Of a stretch of 64,000 nucleotides of DNA, positions 62,208 through 64,000 are shown in pieces. The DNA comes from Streptomyces xiamenensis (lineage in GTDB: Bacteria; Actinomycetota; Actinomycetes; Streptomycetales; Streptomycetaceae), in assembly GCF_000993785.3 (NCBI RefSeq), contig NZ_CP009922.3, positions 1,364,001 through 1,428,000 on the forward strand, in the 5' to 3' direction. How positions within the stretch are numbered: position 1 is the stretch's first letter; each line of letters opens with the position of its first letter. The notes beneath the pieces are model-generated. The model did no database searches and had not been told where the DNA came from. It was given only the letters and a program-made list of their open reading frames with translations. Made by a program: the position numbers and the translations under genes.

Positions 62208-62549
62208 TCACCACTCGCGGGGGGCGATCAGCTCCTCCACATCCGCGTCGGCGAAGCCGTACGCCTGGGCGACGAACCAGATGTCCCCGCCGATCTCCTC
62301 GCGAGCCACCGTCTCGATCTCACTGCCGGCTGCCTCGAACTCGGCCTCCAGGGCGTTGAACTCCACGGTGGCGGCATGGGTCAGCACGTACAGCGCGGCG
62401 AGATCGGCCGGCCGCTCGGCCTCGATCCGTTCACACAACCGCGTCAGGATCGCCCGGCCCCGGTCCAGGACCTGATCGGGAAAGTAGTCATCGGCATAGA
62501 GAACTTCGAGGAACCGGCGCTCGGCGGCCTGGGGGTTCGTGATCGGCAT
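62208..62549 (-). CDS. DUF5713 family protein
   Basis: 113 residues from ATG 62549; a CATACT box ends seven bases upstream (leaderless type). Recognisable family blocks: RRFLEVLYADDYFPDQVLDR, LYVLTHAATVEFNALEAEF, SEIETVAREEIGGDIWFVA and GFADADVEELIAPREW. Small, acidic, helical, cytosolic. Function unknown. Stands alone, convergent with the TetR gene. Confidence 0.85.
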   Translation of the reverse strand: MPITNPQAAERRFLEVLYADDYFPDQVLDRGRAILTRLCERIEAERPADLAALYVLTHAATVEFNALEAEFEAAGSEIETVAREEIGGDIWFVAQAYGFADADVEELIAPREW

Positions 62550-62771
62550 GCCGCCGAGTATGGTCGCCGGCACTGACAACGGCCCGGGACGCCGATGCGA
62601 AGGCGACCCGCACACCGGGACGCGGACGAAGGATCCCCGGGGCGGGCGCGCAGCCATCACCGCGACGATCGCCACGGCCGGGGCAGGGGCGAATGGGAAG
62701 GCCCCGCCCGCACGTCCGCCGGCTCCCCCGACGGCTCATGGGCGGGAACCGCCCGGGTTACCGCTCCCCCC

Positions 62772-63656
62772 TCACCGCTGACCGGCCGGCTCGCCGAGCA
62801 CACGCGGACGGAACCGGAGGATGGCGGCGGCGACCTCGTCCAGGTGGCTCTCCAGCAGGAAGTGACCGCCGTCGAGCAGGACGATCTCCGCGTCCGGGGC
62901 GTCCCGGCGGAACGCCCGCGCCCCCTCCGGCCCGAAGATCTCGTCGTTGCGGCCCCAGACCGCCAGGACGGGCGCCCCGCTGGACCGCAGCCACGCCTGC
63001 ACCGCCGGGTACAGCTCGCGGTTACCGGCGTAGTCGCCGAACAGGGCGAGCTGGGCCCGGTCGACGCCGGGCCGGGCGAGAAGCGCCAGGTCGTGCTCCC
63101 AGGCGTCCGGGTCGATCAGGCTGGGGTCGGGAACACCGTGCGTGTACTGCCACTCGACGGCCTCCCGGCCCAGGGCGGGCCGCAGTTGCTCCTCGTTCTC
63201 CGGGCTGCGCTGCGCGCCGTAGGCCCAGATGGGCTCCCAGAAGGGCTCGACGAACCCCTCCTCGTAGGCATTGCCGTTCTGCGAGACGACGGCGAGGACC
63301 GCCTCCGGGGACGCCAGCGCGAGCCGCCAGCCGATGGGCGCGCCGTAGTCCTGGACGTAGATCGCGTAGCGGTGCACGCCGAGGACGTCCAGGAAGCCGC
63401 GCGTGACGTCGGCGAGGGCGTCGAAGGTGTAGGCGAAGTCGCTCACGTCGGGTGCGGAGGATCGGCCGAAGCCGATGTGATCGGGGGCGATCACCCGGTA
63501 CGGGCCGGCCAGCGCGGGGATCAGGTGCCGGAACATGTGCGAACTCGTCGGATAGCCGTGCAGCAGCAGGAGGACGGGGGCGTCCGAGGGACCCGCCTCC
63601 CGGTAGAAGACGGTCAGACCGTCCACGTCCACAGTCCGGTGATGAACAGCGACCAC
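62772..63656 (-). CDS. Alpha/beta hydrolase with Asp nucleophile (dehalogenase/epoxide-hydrolase-like)
   Basis: 294 residues from GTG 63656, with AAGGGG five bases upstream. Oxyanion loop LLHGYPTSSHMFRHL; nucleophile elbow YVQDYGAPIGWRLA with D103, as in haloalkane dehalogenases and epoxide hydrolases rather than serine esterases; WGRNDEIFGPEGA acid region; DGGHFLLESH with the catalytic His. Cytosolic. It diverges from a third CGNR-type gene, with CGGTAA/TTACCG arms in the gap, so that protein probably controls it. Confidence 0.9.
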   Translation of the reverse strand: MVAVHHRTVDVDGLTVFYREAGPSDAPVLLLLHGYPTSSHMFRHLIPALAGPYRVIAPDHIGFGRSSAPDVSDFAYTFDALADVTRGFLDVLGVHRYAIYVQDYGAPIGWRLALASPEAVLAVVSQNGNAYEEGFVEPFWEPIWAYGAQRSPENEEQLRPALGREAVEWQYTHGVPDPSLIDPDAWEHDLALLARPGVDRAQLALFGDYAGNRELYPAVQAWLRSSGAPVLAVWGRNDEIFGPEGARAFRRDAPDAEIVLLDGGHFLLESHLDEVAAAILRFRPRVLGEPAGQR

Positions 63657-63682
63657 GGTAACCCCTTAAATTATTTTTACCG
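63656..63682. promoter_or_regulatory. CGGTAA-N15-TTACCG dyad in hydrolase/CGNR gap
   Basis: Arms at 63656-63661 and 63677-63682 surround an A/T-rich core. The half-site matches that of the palindrome beside the second CGNR gene. It overlaps the hydrolase start and probably its promoter. Confidence 0.55.
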
Positions 63683-63737
63683 GTTAGGTTATGCTGATCA
63701 TGCAGAGCACAGCAGGGCGTGTCAAGGAGAGCGGGAC

Positions 63738-64000
63738 ATGGGCGTGGCCGAGGACGAGGAACTCCTGCTCGCCGTGCTCAACAGCGCCCCGGTGCTCGAC
63801 GGGCGACCCACGGACGCACTGACGGCGGAGGACGCGGCGGAGTGGATACGGACGCTCGGCGGACGCGGCACACGCGAGGAGCGCGATCATCTACGCCAGG
63901 TACGGGACACGTTGCACGGGCTGATCCGGGGGATGTCCTCAGACGTCAGTGGCCTGGCAACGGTGCTTGATCAGGCACGACTCCGCCCCGGCGTCTCGCC
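63738..64000 (+). CDS. CGNR/ABATE-domain regulator, truncated by window end
   Basis: The first 87 residues from ATG 63738 are visible, with AAGGAG eight bases upstream. ELLLAVLNSAPVLDGRPTD and EWIRTLGGRGTREERDHL are typical of the N-terminal ABATE domain; the zinc-finger end lies beyond the window. It diverges from the Asp-nucleophile hydrolase. Assignment rests on the N-terminal domain and the divergent arrangement seen with the other two CGNR genes. Confidence 0.7.
   Translation, partial: MGVAEDEELLLAVLNSAPVLDGRPTDALTAEDAAEWIRTLGGRGTREERDHLRQVRDTLHGLIRGMSSDVSGLATVLDQARLRPGVS

Overview
The window is about 72% G+C with strong third-position G/C bias. It carries the fasR-fabD-fabH-acpP-fabF cluster, a homodimeric-type aceE, a tellurium-resistance-like (Ter) locus, DUF574, CGNR, SCO2322-family and DUF6247 genes, and many leaderless starts. 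Together these point to the chromosomal core of a Streptomyces or close relative. The gene order (SCO2322-like pair, Ter genes, DUF3052, aceE, fasR/fab) resembles what I remember of the S. coelicolor SCO232x-SCO239x region; that comparison is from memory, not computed.

Layout. 1-4 kb: a methyltransferase/glycosyltransferase pair, divergent from a secreted squalene-cyclase-repeat protein and an SCO2322-family protein. 4-9 kb: a quinone oxidoreductase divergent from a TetR regulator, a membrane peptidoglycan-binding protein, and an MFS exporter with a MarR-like tail. 9-13 kb: a HAD phosphatase, a GDT1-type Mn exporter behind a yybP-ykoY (Mn2+) riboswitch, a Cu/Zn-SOD-like protein without the usual Zn histidines, DedA and a DUF574 methyltransferase. 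13-19 kb: a CGNR regulator divergent from an MFS transporter, tRNA-Val(UAC), a DUF4097 lipoprotein, a coiled-coil membrane protein, a 186-bp MITE-like element with a CTAG target duplication, an FmdB zinc ribbon and DUF4383. 19-30 kb: the Ter stress locus (HpcH-like lyase, fused phosphoribosyltransferase and HAD in an overlapping operon, two TerD proteins, a TerA-like protein and a DUF475/TerC-like membrane protein). An ESX-like protein, a DUF1023 hydrolase and a lipoprotein are embedded in it.

30-41 kb: peroxiredoxin, DUF3052, aceE, and a two-component system flanked by two paralogous DUF1023-type hydrolases, then an acyltransferase. 41-44 kb: an IS607-type insertion sequence with a serine transposase and an atypical TnpB. 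44-48.7 kb: a MerR/aldo-keto reductase operon with a textbook 19-bp-spacer promoter, a serine hydrolase, a xanthine/uracil permease and a pirin. 48.8-53.9 kb: the fatty-acid synthesis cluster, closed by a strong terminator. 54-64 kb: LysE exporter/metallophosphoesterase divergent from a second CGNR gene across a perfect palindrome, a RelE-like toxin/DUF6247 pair, a lipase-like protein lacking catalytic residues, a MarR-GNAT fusion, an orphan lasso-peptide B1/B2 pair, a TetR/SDR divergon with two identical operators, DUF5713, and an Asp-nucleophile hydrolase divergent from a third, truncated CGNR gene.

Recurring theme: at least a dozen genes start 6-9 nt after a YAnnnT -10 box with no Shine-Dalgarno sequence (leaderless). 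Regulators tend to sit divergently from their probable targets, with visible dyads between them.
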